From contig NW_015622579.1 in NCBI RefSeq assembly GCF_000835495.1, positions 1 through 10,080 of the forward strand: 10,080 nucleotides of DNA. Direction: 5' to 3'. Below, piece after piece: positions 1-8,636 of this stretch. The DNA comes from Cladophialophora immunda (lineage: Eukaryota; Ascomycota; Eurotiomycetes; Chaetothyriales; Herpotrichiellaceae). The notes beneath the pieces are model-generated. The model did not search any database and had not been told where the DNA came from. It was given only the letters and a program-made list of their open reading frames with translations. The translations under genes were made by a program, and so were the position numbers. Numbering within the stretch: the stretch's first letter is position 1; each line of letters begins with the position of its first letter.

Positions 1-50
1 AGAGAAATCGCGCGCGTAACTCACTCGGAAAATTGACAGGTCCCGCAACA

Positions 51-1304
51 ATGGCCGATCTCTCAAGACCAAAGGGTATCACCATTCTTCGCAGATTCCG
101 CTGTCCAGTCCCGCTATGCGACGACGTGAGTCGCCCACCTCCTCGAGATGAAGATGAATACGAACCAGAATGGGTGGTCGCCGAGGGACGAGAATGGAAG
201 GGTCAAAAGAGGCCGGTGTACTACATAAAATGGAAGGGGTATCCCTTGGCAGAAGGGACCTGGGAGCCGTTCAGTAACCTCGGAAGAGAGCTACTCCAAG
301 AATTTGTGCCTGTCAATAGCGTTTCAGACCAAGGAGAGCCTCCCAACTCCGACGACCGCGCAACACCTTTCGAGCTCAACCCGCCGATTTCGGCCAAAAC
401 CCACGCGGACGGTGGGATGAAAGTCGAGCCGGACCGCGACATAGTTTCCAGCTGCATCAAACGTGAGGAAGATCCCTCAGATGCGTCCGTCCATGCCTCC
501 AATCTTCCGATCTATGGCGTCCCCGAATCCGGATCGACCTTAAACGATCGTGCGGACTACGACGAAGAAGGGGGAGAGCGGCTGCCACATTCTCACCGTG
601 ACACGCCGGTGAAGTTAGAGTCGACCCAACGTGAGGCCGACTGTGAATCATCCGAGGCACCTTCGGAGTATCAGCCCTCTGAGGGCGAGAGTTCAGACGA
701 TGAGGAATACGCCATTCAAAATCCAACGCACGTCCCTGGCTCCGGGGTGGCCCGTGCCGACACGGTGGAAGACACAATCAGCACCAACGTTCTGCCCGGG
801 GAGAGTCAATCTGCCACCTTGCGGTCGGCGGCAACGTCAACCAAGGATTCCAATACCAAAAACGCTCACCCCCGCAACCCGCTCAAATTCAAGGAACTCA
901 AAGATACACCTTGTCCAGGTTGTGACAAATCATTTACCGCCGAACGAATACATTCAGCCATACGACTTCCTTACCGGAAAAACCGGTACCACTGCCGCAA
1001 TTGCGTCAAACGCTATCGGAAATGCGGCGATCCTGCTCCTCGTTCCACTAGAACCAACATTAAAGCGAAACTTCTTGCAAACGAGGATTGTCCTGGTTGT
1101 GGGAAGCCGTTTCAAGTGGTGGGCGTCACACGGGCAGAGAAAATGACCACGAAAGAGGGTTTGATGGCATACCACTGCGTCGGCTGCGTCATTCGACGGA
1201 TCGAGGCTCAACCTGAACTACGTACAGAAAACCTTTCGACACAGGAAGCCCGGAACAAGCTGGGATCGGAACGAATGGAGCTTGATTTGCTAGGTCGGGA
1301 CTAA
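51..1304 (+). CDS. chromodomain protein with acidic linker and two GATA-like Cys4 fingers
   Basis: Predicted 417-residue nuclear chromatin-binding protein. A chromodomain occupies about residues 37-88: the core KWKGYP, then TWEP and a closing helix. The three positions that form the methyl-lysine cage in HP1-type chromodomains are aromatic here (Y37, W61, Y64), so binding of methylated histone tails is plausible. Residues 90-280 form a low-complexity, acidic and Ser-rich linker, with SUMO-consensus sites at K124, K137 and K188. The C-terminal third holds two Cys4 units, C288/C291-C315/C318 and C347/C350-C376/C379. Their second pair and following basic helix (CRNCVKRYRKCG) resemble GATA fingers, but the loops are longer (23 and 25 residues against the usual 17-20). 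The start is the ATG at 51, with A at -3 and G at +4. The frame is open to the left window edge and an acceptor-like TTGACAG lies at 33-39, so an upstream exon cannot be excluded. The stop is a single TAA, after which the same frame continues into the next ORF. The chromodomain is N-terminal and no integrase motifs are seen, so this is unlikely to be a retrotransposon fragment. Confidence 0.82.
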   Translation: MADLSRPKGITILRRFRCPVPLCDDVSRPPPRDEDEYEPEWVVAEGREWKGQKRPVYYIKWKGYPLAEGTWEPFSNLGRELLQEFVPVNSVSDQGEPPNSDDRATPFELNPPISAKTHADGGMKVEPDRDIVSSCIKREEDPSDASVHASNLPIYGVPESGSTLNDRADYDEEGGERLPHSHRDTPVKLESTQREADCESSEAPSEYQPSEGESSDDEEYAIQNPTHVPGSGVARADTVEDTISTNVLPGESQSATLRSAATSTKDSNTKNAHPRNPLKFKELKDTPCPGCDKSFTAERIHSAIRLPYRKNRYHCRNCVKRYRKCGDPAPRSTRTNIKAKLLANEDCPGCGKPFQVVGVTRAEKMTTKEGLMAYHCVGCVIRRIEAQPELRTENLSTQEARNKLGSERMELDLLGRD

Positions 1305-1349
1305 GGACAGCACACCGCCGAGTCCAATGTCCCGAGGGATAGGCGTAGC

Positions 1350-2033
1350 ATGCCCTGGCTCAATGTCCGCTGCGAGAAATGTGGTTTTAATACTACGACC
1401 GAGTGGACCACGAAAGATTCGCGCCTACTGTGCTCGAAGTGTGCTCAATATGCTTGGGCGCATAATGGAGAGATGCGAGATCCAAAGGGACGAGGGATGC
1501 ATTATACAGACGTGACCTTTACATGTGGAGATTGTCAAACAGAGGCAGAGATGGCAAGCAGTAAATGGCTTCAAGAACGGCGGGTCTGTGGAGCCTGTTA
1601 CCAATACTGGGGTCAGCACAAGAAGCCGCGACCTCTCGCGGTGGTTCAACGTTCCCAAGCAAATCGGCGTGACAAGGATGCAAATCAAAAGCCTAAGTGC
1701 GCGAATCCGTCTGGTTGCCCAAACAAACCTACAAGGCGGTTGGGCGCTGAACGAATATGCTGCTCTTGTCTGAAATATTACAGAAAGCATAAAAAATGGA
1801 GGAACGTAAATCAGCGACAACCGCGACGTCTGTTGGCTGTTGAGTGTGTTGATTGTGATCGACCGCTGAATGGAAAAGGGTCAATTGTGACTCTTGGAAT
1901 ACCGGGCTGGCGCTGCAGCGCTTGTCAACTCCATTTTCGGAAGCACGGAGTCGTGCGACCGAAAGATGGAGTCCGTCGCCCTGCCCCGAGCAAAATCGAA
2001 CAGGCTGAAAGTCCTGGGAGTGGGCCATCTTAA
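1350..2033 (+). CDS. four-finger GATA-like zinc-finger protein, in frame with the upstream chromodomain ORF
   Basis: 227 residues, almost wholly four tandem Cys4 units: C8/C11-C28/C31, C59/C62-C80/C83, C117/C123-C137/C140 and C166/C169-C189/C192. Spacing in units one, two and four is C-x2-C-x16-19-C-x2-C, which fits GATA-type fingers. Each second pair leads into an aromatic, basic, His-containing helix (for example CSACQLHFRKHGVVRP), close to the GATA pattern CNACGLYxxxHxxxRP. Unit three has a widened first pair (C-x5-C) and an extra Cys138. The usual GATA tryptophan/threonine signature between the pairs is mostly lost, so binding to GATA sites is not assured; RNA or protein binding is possible. 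The ATG at 1350 has A at -3. It lies 45 bases after the TAA of the chromodomain ORF, in the same frame with no further stop, so it may be the C-terminal half of that protein or a second ORF on one transcript. The tail from residue 203 is basic and Pro/Ser-rich. Confidence 0.7.
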   Translation: MPWLNVRCEKCGFNTTTEWTTKDSRLLCSKCAQYAWAHNGEMRDPKGRGMHYTDVTFTCGDCQTEAEMASSKWLQERRVCGACYQYWGQHKKPRPLAVVQRSQANRRDKDANQKPKCANPSGCPNKPTRRLGAERICCSCLKYYRKHKKWRNVNQRQPRRLLAVECVDCDRPLNGKGSIVTLGIPGWRCSACQLHFRKHGVVRPKDGVRRPAPSKIEQAESPGSGPS

Positions 2034-2192
2034 GACACAAGCCGGAAAAGACAGTCTGCGCGGTCAAGGGATCCTGTACACACAGAGACGTGTGCGCGAC
2101 CCTCACCGCTATCGCCAACGATTGTAAAATTATTCCGCAAAGACTGGTCAGACTTTGAAAACGCCCCGGATTTTCCATACTTTTAGTCTCTA

Positions 2193-2198
2193 AATAAA
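2193..2198 (+). terminator. AATAAA polyadenylation-type signal
   Basis: A canonical AATAAA lies about 160 bases after the stop of the four-finger ORF, in an AT-rich patch just before sequence with no recognisable coding potential. I see no such hexamer in the 45 bases between the two finger ORFs. This fits one shared 3' end for both. Many fungal genes lack a strict hexamer, so this is supportive only. Confidence 0.45.
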
Positions 2199-2210
2199 TC
2201 TAAGAGCAGC

Positions 2211-4636
2211 AACTCATTCATCTCTCCGAGGGCAAGAGAACCAATGGAATGTTCCCGTGACCTGTCGCTGGACGAATCGCATTGATCCCTGGCTGAGGGA
2301 TGATTCGAACTCTCTGACCATCACGGAGCAAAATGAGTCCTACGGGTCTTCTATCCCTTGACACCGCCGTAGCTACGGGCTGCTTCGTGCCACGCATCAG
2401 AACTTTGCGATGTGGCGGAGAGCAGTTTGGAATTACTTGATTACTTTACCTGATTCTCGCTCCAGTCTTCGCCGCGAAAAGCTGTGCTCCTAGAGCGACA
2501 CTTTTGGATAATTTCTTGATAAATTTCATGAATCCCTAGAAGTGAAAAGGCTGCTTTGACGTTGAGCGTTGGGCGTCAATTTATTGGACGACGCAGGTGT
2601 AGCCTTGTCGAGGCTCCGGAGCGATGGCATATGCTGCCTAAGCCCTAAGGTGGATAGATAGATCTCGTGTTCGAATCAGCATCGAATTACGCCGCCGAAA
2701 GGCTAAGATCGAGATGGCTGGTTATGCCGGACAAGCGCCCGCTACCCGCATTAGTCGAAGCTGGTCTGCCGCCCTCAAAGCTTCAGCCGCAGGCTGGCTG
2801 GGGCGCATGCAGCCCTACACAGCTCTTGTCAGAACCACACTGCTGACTGACTGCGATTTTCGATATTTTGAGCAATTTTGAACGTGTGAAATAGCGTTTG
2901 CTCGCATCATGCGCGCCTGCAGTGGCAATCGACTAGATGTCCCTCGAGCCCGGGGCTGTGCGTGTCGCACGACCTAAAAAGCTCCTGTGTTTGACAACCT
3001 TACCGGCTTCCCTCAAGCCCAAACACCACATTCGGTGGTTACATCGAGAGTCAATGTCCCTTGCACGGAAGTCATTGCCATGACCGCGACACGCCCGCTA
3101 CACCTCCAGCCCCTCGTTGTTTTCATCGGCCCCTCCGACGGAGATATGGTTAGAAGAGTGGGATTATCAGATATCGAGCGAATGATACTAGCTGTAGCAG
3201 TCCTAGTTGGAAGTGAGAAACATATTTTCTGATGGGAGAAGTAGAAACAACATGGGCAGTGTTGGCAAGAAGGGAGGGAAAGAGATGGACATTCAAACTA
3301 GGGCGCAGGAAGCGTCCTGCGACCGTTTATTGGATCTATCGCTTTTGGCTCAGGAACACTAACCAACGCGTATGCCACACGCTGAACCTGAACCAGACAA
3401 AATGGAGGTACGTCAGGGGAGAGTGACAACGCTGAGATACATTCCACCTGCGGAGGATGAGGAGACTTGGAGAACGGACACCTTCCACTTCCTTCAACAT
3501 CAACTGGTACCGACCCTATCATCAGGGCCTGATTGATGCCATGACCGATTTTACTGGGTCGGGAGAAGTATTCAATTTGCAATGGCCCTCTGAGGGCGTT
3601 TTCCAGGGTCATTCACAATTGTCAGGTATTGCCGCGACCTATAACGGGGGCAGTCACCTTCATCCATCCCGAACCGATTGTCTCGCGCAGGAGACAGAAT
3701 TCAACTCCACGAGCGTCGAACCCACGTCCTTCAGTAACTCAAGAGAACTTGTCATTTTGGAAGAGAAGGATTGGGATCCACAACAGGTCTGTGATGGATA
3801 CCAATTCCACTGCACAAAGGTGGTAGCGTGCACGTCAACCGGCGTTACGTGTAAAGGAATTGAAGCCAGATACTATACGAGGAGGAATACAAAATACACG
3901 GCCTATCGCCCTATGTGGTGTTTATGAAAGATAGGGTCGAGGGGTTGAGAGAGAAACAAAATACTCAAATCGAGGACTCGCCCGACAATTGGCAATGATA
4001 CTAGAGAGGCATGTCTCTACAGCATAGGTGCGTGGTCGCAAGTTGTCGCACGTAAAGAAGAGTGTTGACAATGATATTCGCCCAGAAGATACTAATATGC
4101 ACAGCAGCGACAAGAGCAACCTAACTTGATCTGCTCCATACCATGCTACCTCCCCTCGACTCTCACCACGGCATCGGTCAACATAACAGATGATACCGCT
4201 GGCCGTGATAGCCCTTCCTTTCCCTCGACCCATTGCACGCAGGCCCTATCAAACGAAACTCCAGGCTCATTCGGTCGACGGTCTCATCCATTCGATACGA
4301 TGTCAACTCCCAGCTAGAGCCACGTCGTTCGTATTCCGCACCGCGCACGCCCATGACCTGCCCCGAGCCCAACCGCCAATAGTGATGTGAAACCTCTGGG
4401 TAAGAATTGGCCACAGGGGTTCTACAGGCCCCATCAAGAACTCCGAGCCAAAAGAGTTAAAGCCCTGGACTAGAAGCGTCATAATGTCAACATTCGGGAC
4501 AAATGAACGGCGCTTGAATGTCTTAGCGCAGCCCTTATCGGCCTGAATTCTCTTCAATTTAGTCAAACGCCCCTTTAAACCAGTATTGCAGTGATTTTAC
4601 TTATGTCCTCGTCTGCTTCATCTACAGTGAATATCT
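2211..4636. other. gene-poor spacer, about 2.4 kb
   Basis: I recognise no gene, RNA or transposon protein here. ATG-initiated frames are short (about 65 residues at 3232-3426; 156 residues at 3457-3927) and their translations show no domain, repeat or signal peptide I can name. The 3457 frame is the only one long enough to be a hypothetical gene, and I would not annotate it without transcript data. A perfect 7-base-stem hairpin with a 4-base loop lies at 3304-3321, and a 5-base-stem one at 2784-2796. The region includes the promoter-distal flank and 3' end of the leucine-rich-repeat gene transcribed toward it from 4637. Confidence 0.5.
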
Positions 4637-6257
4637 TCAAATGGAGAGGTGGTCGGGACTTCGAATCTGCGGAATGGTAGATCCATGAATTCGATACTTG
4701 TTCAAATCTCCCAGATACGTTGTCCTTGCTTCCGAATGTTGATCTTCGTACGCCGGAGGGATAGCCACCTGCAGGTCCGCGAGTCTGGTTTTGATCTCCT
4801 TTATTTCACTCAACGCCCAAGCCCGGCTGAAGTCGTCCGTCCAGTCCCCATTATACGTGGTTTTGAGAAGGATATCTCTCTTTCTCATTAGCTGCTTATG
4901 GGTCAAGTCGATACGTGGCGAGATATAGAGAGCTGCGAGGCCGGAAGATGGTGCACCATCGACCTTAGCGACCTCAGTGCTGTCAATCGAAAGATACCGG
5001 AGACTCGAACTAAGGTGGTTGAGATCCATGACCGCATCCGCGGGGGAATGAAGATTGACTTTCAAAGTATGGAGATGGGAGAGTTTCCCGAGTGCTTGCC
5101 AGGACCCTTGTAGCTGGCTCAATTCAAGGTGGGTAAGTGAGGTAGGGAGACACTCGAGATCAACCAGCGACTCGTAGCCCAGAACCGTTAAGTGGGTCAG
5201 GCGGGGTAAATGGCCGATCGAAGACAGCGAGAACGTTCCCCCTGTCGGTTTGTCCGATATATCCAGGCATCTCAGGGTAAGACTCTTCAATTCGGGTAGT
5301 GCCACTCCGAGCAGACGCATGTCATCTTCAGCTGGAATGTGCGGGACATCAAAAGATAGTTCCAGAGTGGAAAGCTTATCTGGACACGAATCCGCAAGAA
5401 AGCGATAGAATTCCGGCCAAGGGTTCAGACGATGAATTCGTAAGTCCTCAATGTTAACCAACCCTTTTAACCCAACGAATTCTCTTAGTTCCAAAGAGTC
5501 ACCCACGTTCCAAATTGGACCATCCCCCAGGCCGATATCCAAGCGACGAACTGTAGATGGGATGGCGCTAGAAAGTGCCTAGACCTCTCAATTAGCTGCG
5601 ACGAAGAAAGCTTAAGTGAGAGTGAGGAGGTACCTGTAGGTCTTCAACAGAAGGCCCGAATATCTGTAACAATCGCAACCGACCCTCGTCAACTATTTCG
5701 TTTACGTATTTGGGTGGTATTGGTGTCCTGTCGGCAGAATCACGGTCAACTCGCAAGGCCACAGCACCAGAGAATCGTTGTATTGTGTGTTCTAGTGTCC
5801 AGAATTTCTTAGTTGACACATGAACGGCGAAGCGCCTTCGCAGTCGAAAAGGGGTTTCATCGACGTTCTCAGCCCAATCACGCGTCGACTCCGCACCAGG
5901 CCAAGGTCGGTAGTAGTCTGATAGAACAGACGACATTTGATCGATGATGATCCGGTGCCCGAAACGTTCAAATAATGGGTCCCCAAGAAGATCGTCAATA
6001 TACTCGTGATTCGACTGCTGATGAGAGAGTCGTTTTGTCCACCTCCAGATGATGGGTTCTGTGGATGGGTCATGAGGCTGCACGGCAGTGACGCAGCCCA
6101 ACCCGTCTCTTGTGTAGTCGACTTGGCGGTCGAATGTCGCGGCCCATGACGCAGCTCTGATTTCCCGTGGTACGTTAGATATGATGAAGTGATCAAGGAA
6201 CTGGAGACGCAGAACAAGGTCTTCGGTAGACGGATGTAGGGAAGTCGACAGTGCCAT
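4637..6257 (-). CDS. leucine-rich-repeat protein of the basidiomycete F-box-family style, two exons
   Basis: Reconstructed as exon 1 (6257-5634), intron (5633-5579) and exon 2 (5578-4637), giving 521 residues. The splice joins phase-0 codons, so that ...GPSVEDLQ continues as ALSSAIPSTVRRLDIGL, a typical join in agaricomycete F-box/LRR proteins. Exon 2 carries degenerate leucine-rich repeats over about residues 250-410 (LEDLRIHRL, LSTLELSF, LKSLTLRCLD, LTHLTVLG, LTHLELSQL, LHTLKVNL, LRYLSIDS), then a charged helical tail. Related proteins usually start with an F-box that binds Skp1 and brings targets to an SCF ubiquitin ligase. I cannot see a clear F-box in residues 1-60, so the family role is inferred from layout only. 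The start chosen is the ATG at 6257, in a strong context (CACC before, G after). An in-frame ATG at 6452 would add 65 residues, directly after an in-frame stop, but that segment contains a TCACGTGA site and reads like a promoter. No adjacent gene explains its function. Confidence 0.72.
5579..5633 (-). other. spliceosomal intron, 55 bases
   Basis: On the minus strand the intron runs from CAG|GTACCT to GGTCTAG|GCACTT, with a branch-like GCTAATTG about 15 bases before the acceptor. It removes the stop that closes the exon 1 frame and joins two frames, neither broken. A second acceptor (CTACAG, ending at 5551) would give the wrong phase. The decayed paralogue has a 58-base insert at the matching place, which supports the intron independently. 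Confidence 0.78.
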
Positions 6258-6373
6258 GGTGAGCGATGCGGTTTCGAGCTCTTTTGTAAGAACAAAAGAA
6301 GGATTCGATGCACCACGACAATTAGGCGTTGGGCATGAAGTGGTAATAAACCCTACATGCGGCTGGGGCCTAT

Positions 6374-6381
6374 TCACGTGA
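6374..6381. promoter_or_regulatory. TCACGTGA E-box-type palindrome
   Basis: A perfect 8-base palindrome lies 117 bases upstream of the ATG at 6257 of the leucine-rich-repeat gene. CACGTG cores are bound by bHLH factors of the Cbf1 type in fungi and are common in core promoters. Its position supports the 6257 start over 6452, because with the longer protein it would be coding. Confidence 0.45.
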
Positions 6382-6569
6382 TATGTAGCCACCCTTGCCA
6401 CGTCAGAGTACTTAAACTCCGTGAATCCAGCATTTGAGATCACTCCCGACATTTACAAGTTCCGTGCGTAATACCAGACTAAGATGGGCTTCAAGAGGGG
6501 GACTGGCGGTGTGTTAAAAGCTGCGGAGTAAAGGGTTTATAAACACGATACTCGTTGGACTCTCCAAGC

Positions 6570-7375
6570 TTACTATGCCGAAGGGATATTCACCTGTGGG
6601 TCCGCGGGTCGGTTTCTGATGTCCTTTACGCGCAAGCTCGGCTAAAGTCGTTCTCTGTGCGCGGAGACAGTCATACTAAAGATGACGTTCCTACTCCCTA
6701 TCAGCTGCCAATTTGTCACATCGATGCGTGGTGAATTGTAGAGAGCAACGAAGCTAGGAGGCAATGCGCTATCAATCTTGACGGGCTCAGTGCTGTCAAT
6801 AAAAAGATACTGAACGCTCGATTTAAGGTTGAAATCCGTAGCCGCATCCGGGAGGAACAAAGATTGAGTTTCAAAGTGTGAAGAAGGGAGAGCCTATTGA
6901 GTGCTTGCCAGGACCCTTGTAGCTGGTCCAATTCAAGGCCGGTAAGTGGTTTAGGGAGGTAGTCAAGGTCAACGAGCGTTTCATAGTCGAGACATCTTGT
7001 GAGACTTTTCAGTTCGGGTAGGGCGGTGCCGATGCGCTCTATCTCGTATTCAGCTGGACCGTGCGATGAATGAAAAAAGGATAGCATCAGCGAGGCATGT
7101 GGTCGTCCCCTTTCCGTTGTGGGAAATAACAACGAGGCTAATGTCCAAGCGACGCAGTGTGGGGAGGATCGCGCGCGAAAGAGTCTATGACTTAAAGTCA
7201 GCGGTGACGGGATCAAAAGTTCGAGGGATTGTAAGGACGTGCCCGTAGGTTGTCGATGGAAGGCGAAAAGACCTGCAAACATCGTAAGCGATCTTCGTCA
7301 CTTATATTGCATGCGTGGTGCATGGCGCAGTGTCGATGCCCTGAGACAGCGCGACTGAACAGAATGCATTAGAAA
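6570..7375 (-). pseudogene. decayed second copy of the leucine-rich-repeat gene
   Basis: The minus strand matches the intact gene (about 4747-5770) in order and direction. At the exon 1 end, NISDEDRLRCLQVF matches NEIVDEGRLRLLQIF. A 58-base intron equivalent lies at 7242-7185. Exon 2 then opens with LSRAILPTLRRLDISL, matching LSSAIPSTVRRLDIGL. Later pieces include ALPELKSLT, LDQLQGSWQALN, FIDSTEPVKID and NSPRIDVT. A 28-base stretch (6899-6926) is identical to 5090-5117. Damage: the donor reads GCACGT where the intact copy has GTACCT; a frame change near 7075 at an A/T run; loss of roughly 150 bases from early exon 2 and about 75 from the middle of the repeats (the second apparently in frame); a second frame change near 6856; and further stops at the 3' end. 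Similarity fades beyond about 7375, so most of exon 1 is unrecognisable. Retained intron sequence shows a DNA-level duplication. Short pieces might still be transcribed. Confidence 0.85.
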
Positions 7376-7916
7376 GGTGTATACCGATATGATTGCGATC
7401 AATCTGTCGCTTTCTCAAGGACTGCCAGCGTTTAATAGACGGCAGCAGTAAACCACGTATCTTGACGCCGTCCTCTGACCTTGTTCTTCTCTTCTCTTCA
7501 ATCTTAGGCCAGTTTAACACAACATAGCCTCGCACCGCACGAATATACCTCCCACGTCGAACCCGCGAAGCTAGTATAGGTATTGTATCTCCCCTCTCCT
7601 CAGCAAGGCCTGAGATGTAAGCGGCAAAGAAAATCTTTGAAGATGGAAGTCGTCGAAGGACGGCATGCTGTGTCGTGCACGAAGTGTCGTCCTTTTCAGC
7701 CTGGTCAACGCGCTTGGAAACGACAGTTACTGTATGATTCAACGAGGTGGGTGAATAATGAGGGCGGAGCTCCGATATTGTCCTGCGGAGCCGACCGCCC
7801 CTAGTCGTTTCCAACATGATGGGGCCACGGTGGCACGCTTGGCAATCACGTAAAAGATTCAAGAACTCACCCTGCGTGTCGACGCCCTATAAGCAAGACA
7901 GAAGATAAAATTGTTG
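7376..7916. other. spacer between the pseudogene and the dehydrogenase-like gene
   Basis: I see no supported gene. A long minus-strand frame (7862-7302) begins only with TTG, shows no domain, and its end is the out-of-frame reading of the decayed exon 1. By position it may cover the rest of exon 1 of the pseudogene (the intact exon is 624 bases), but I could not align it. Confidence 0.4.
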
Positions 7917-7982
7917 ACTCCTTTCTCTTGATCGTTTCCACCTTCAACCTGCGGTACAGTACATACAGTACTACAACACCAA
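7917..7982 (+). promoter_or_regulatory. probable core promoter of the dehydrogenase-like gene, with a TACAGTAC direct repeat
   Basis: A pyrimidine-rich tract (about 7917-7950) is followed by two exact copies of TACAGTAC (7955-7962 and 7964-7971, 9-base period) and then ACAACACCAA before the ATG at 7983. CT-rich tracts just upstream of starts are common in fungal promoters. The doubled octamer is unexplained and could be a factor site or chance. Confidence 0.4.
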
Positions 7983-8636
7983 ATGACAACAATTACAGGC
8001 CGTCCATCCTTGTTATTGCTCGATCCGGACGAAGACCCCGCCAATACTAAAGTAGCCATTATCGGCCTCGATGCGACCGGATTAGCACTGGCTGGACATT
8101 TTATGCACCGAGGTTGTCAAGTAGCGGTGTACCATCACCCAGACTCTGTCAGCGACCTCTCAAGCAGTAAATCAACTTGTTCGATCTACCATTCCATCGA
8201 TGAGTACGGAGGCTTTTACATGTCGGGCGCAATCGAAGCTTTCAACAAGCCAAACATGTGCGAATACCCTCACGATGCCTGCTATCGAACCCGAACGATC
8301 TTCATTACAAAAGCTGGTCAAACAAAGGAAACCGTTAGAAGACTTGGAAGAATGCCCACCAGCAAGCAATGCTTTTTGTTCGTGGAAGGCGGCTCTGACT
8401 GGAAAGAACTCGCATCTGAGCTGCAGGGATCTGCTGGCGTGTTCAACATTCCAACGTCTCCATACGCCTTCCCTAAAGTGCACAAAGAGTCGAGATTGAG
8501 GGTTGAACTTCAAGGCATTCTAGATGGAGTCACTCTGGACGAATTAGAGCAATCAAATGAGGAAGGCAACGCTCGAACCTTACTTGGCGTTATATTATGG
8601 CCTTGGAGTCATAGCCTCGGATGGATTACGGTTTGA
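7983..8636 (+). CDS. opine (octopine/nopaline) dehydrogenase-like protein, NAD(P)-binding domain only
   Basis: 217 residues. A Rossmann-type start at residues 23-50 (KVAIIGLDATGLALAGHF, then a strand ending VAVY) is followed by GGFYMSGAIEAF, a second strand RTIFITKAG at 104-112, FLFVEGGSDW at 131-140 and a PTSPYAFPKV motif at 157-166. This order fits the NAD-binding half of octopine/nopaline-type dehydrogenases, which reductively join an amino acid to a 2-oxo acid. Two things are odd. The nucleotide loop reads G28-L-D30-A-T-G33, with Asp in place of the middle Gly of GxGxxG. The C-terminal helical catalytic domain is absent, since relatives run to roughly 350-400 residues. The last 20 residues look unlike the family, while another frame over 8548-8784 reads like protein. 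The gene may be truncated, frameshifted or mis-spliced. No introns are needed for the part shown. Catalytic activity is doubtful as it stands. Confidence 0.62.
   Translation: MTTITGRPSLLLLDPDEDPANTKVAIIGLDATGLALAGHFMHRGCQVAVYHHPDSVSDLSSSKSTCSIYHSIDEYGGFYMSGAIEAFNKPNMCEYPHDACYRTRTIFITKAGQTKETVRRLGRMPTSKQCFLFVEGGSDWKELASELQGSAGVFNIPTSPYAFPKVHKESRLRVELQGILDGVTLDELEQSNEEGNARTLLGVILWPWSHSLGWITV

Noticed and set aside
33..50. Start of the chromodomain protein at 33
   Set aside because: That codon is TTG. The ATG at 51 has a good eukaryotic context.
51..320. Chromodomain as a leftover of a chromovirus integrase
   Set aside because: The chromodomain is N-terminal with a good start and leads into its own linker and fingers. 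No integrase, RT or LTR sequence was seen.
1222..1416. An intron removing the TAA between the two finger ORFs
   Set aside because: Donor-acceptor pairs of 43-70 bases give the wrong phase. The only in-frame pair from the 1294 donor (to 1416) deletes the first Cys pair of the next finger, and the ACTAA near 1300 is too close to the donor to be a branch site.
2284..2325. tRNA-like GTTCGAAT box on the minus strand
   Set aside because: The flanking bases do not form a T stem, and no acceptor or anticodon arms could be built. The same holds for TTCGAAT near 2668.
3457..3927. 156-residue ATG frame
   Set aside because: No recognisable domain, repeat or composition signal. A frame of this length can arise by chance at this base composition.
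5792..6316. 174-residue minus frame
   Set aside because: It is a shifted-frame shadow of exon 1 of the leucine-rich-repeat gene.
7302..7862. 186-residue minus frame as a separate gene
   Set aside because: It starts with TTG, shows no domain, and its end overlaps the decayed exon 1 in another frame.
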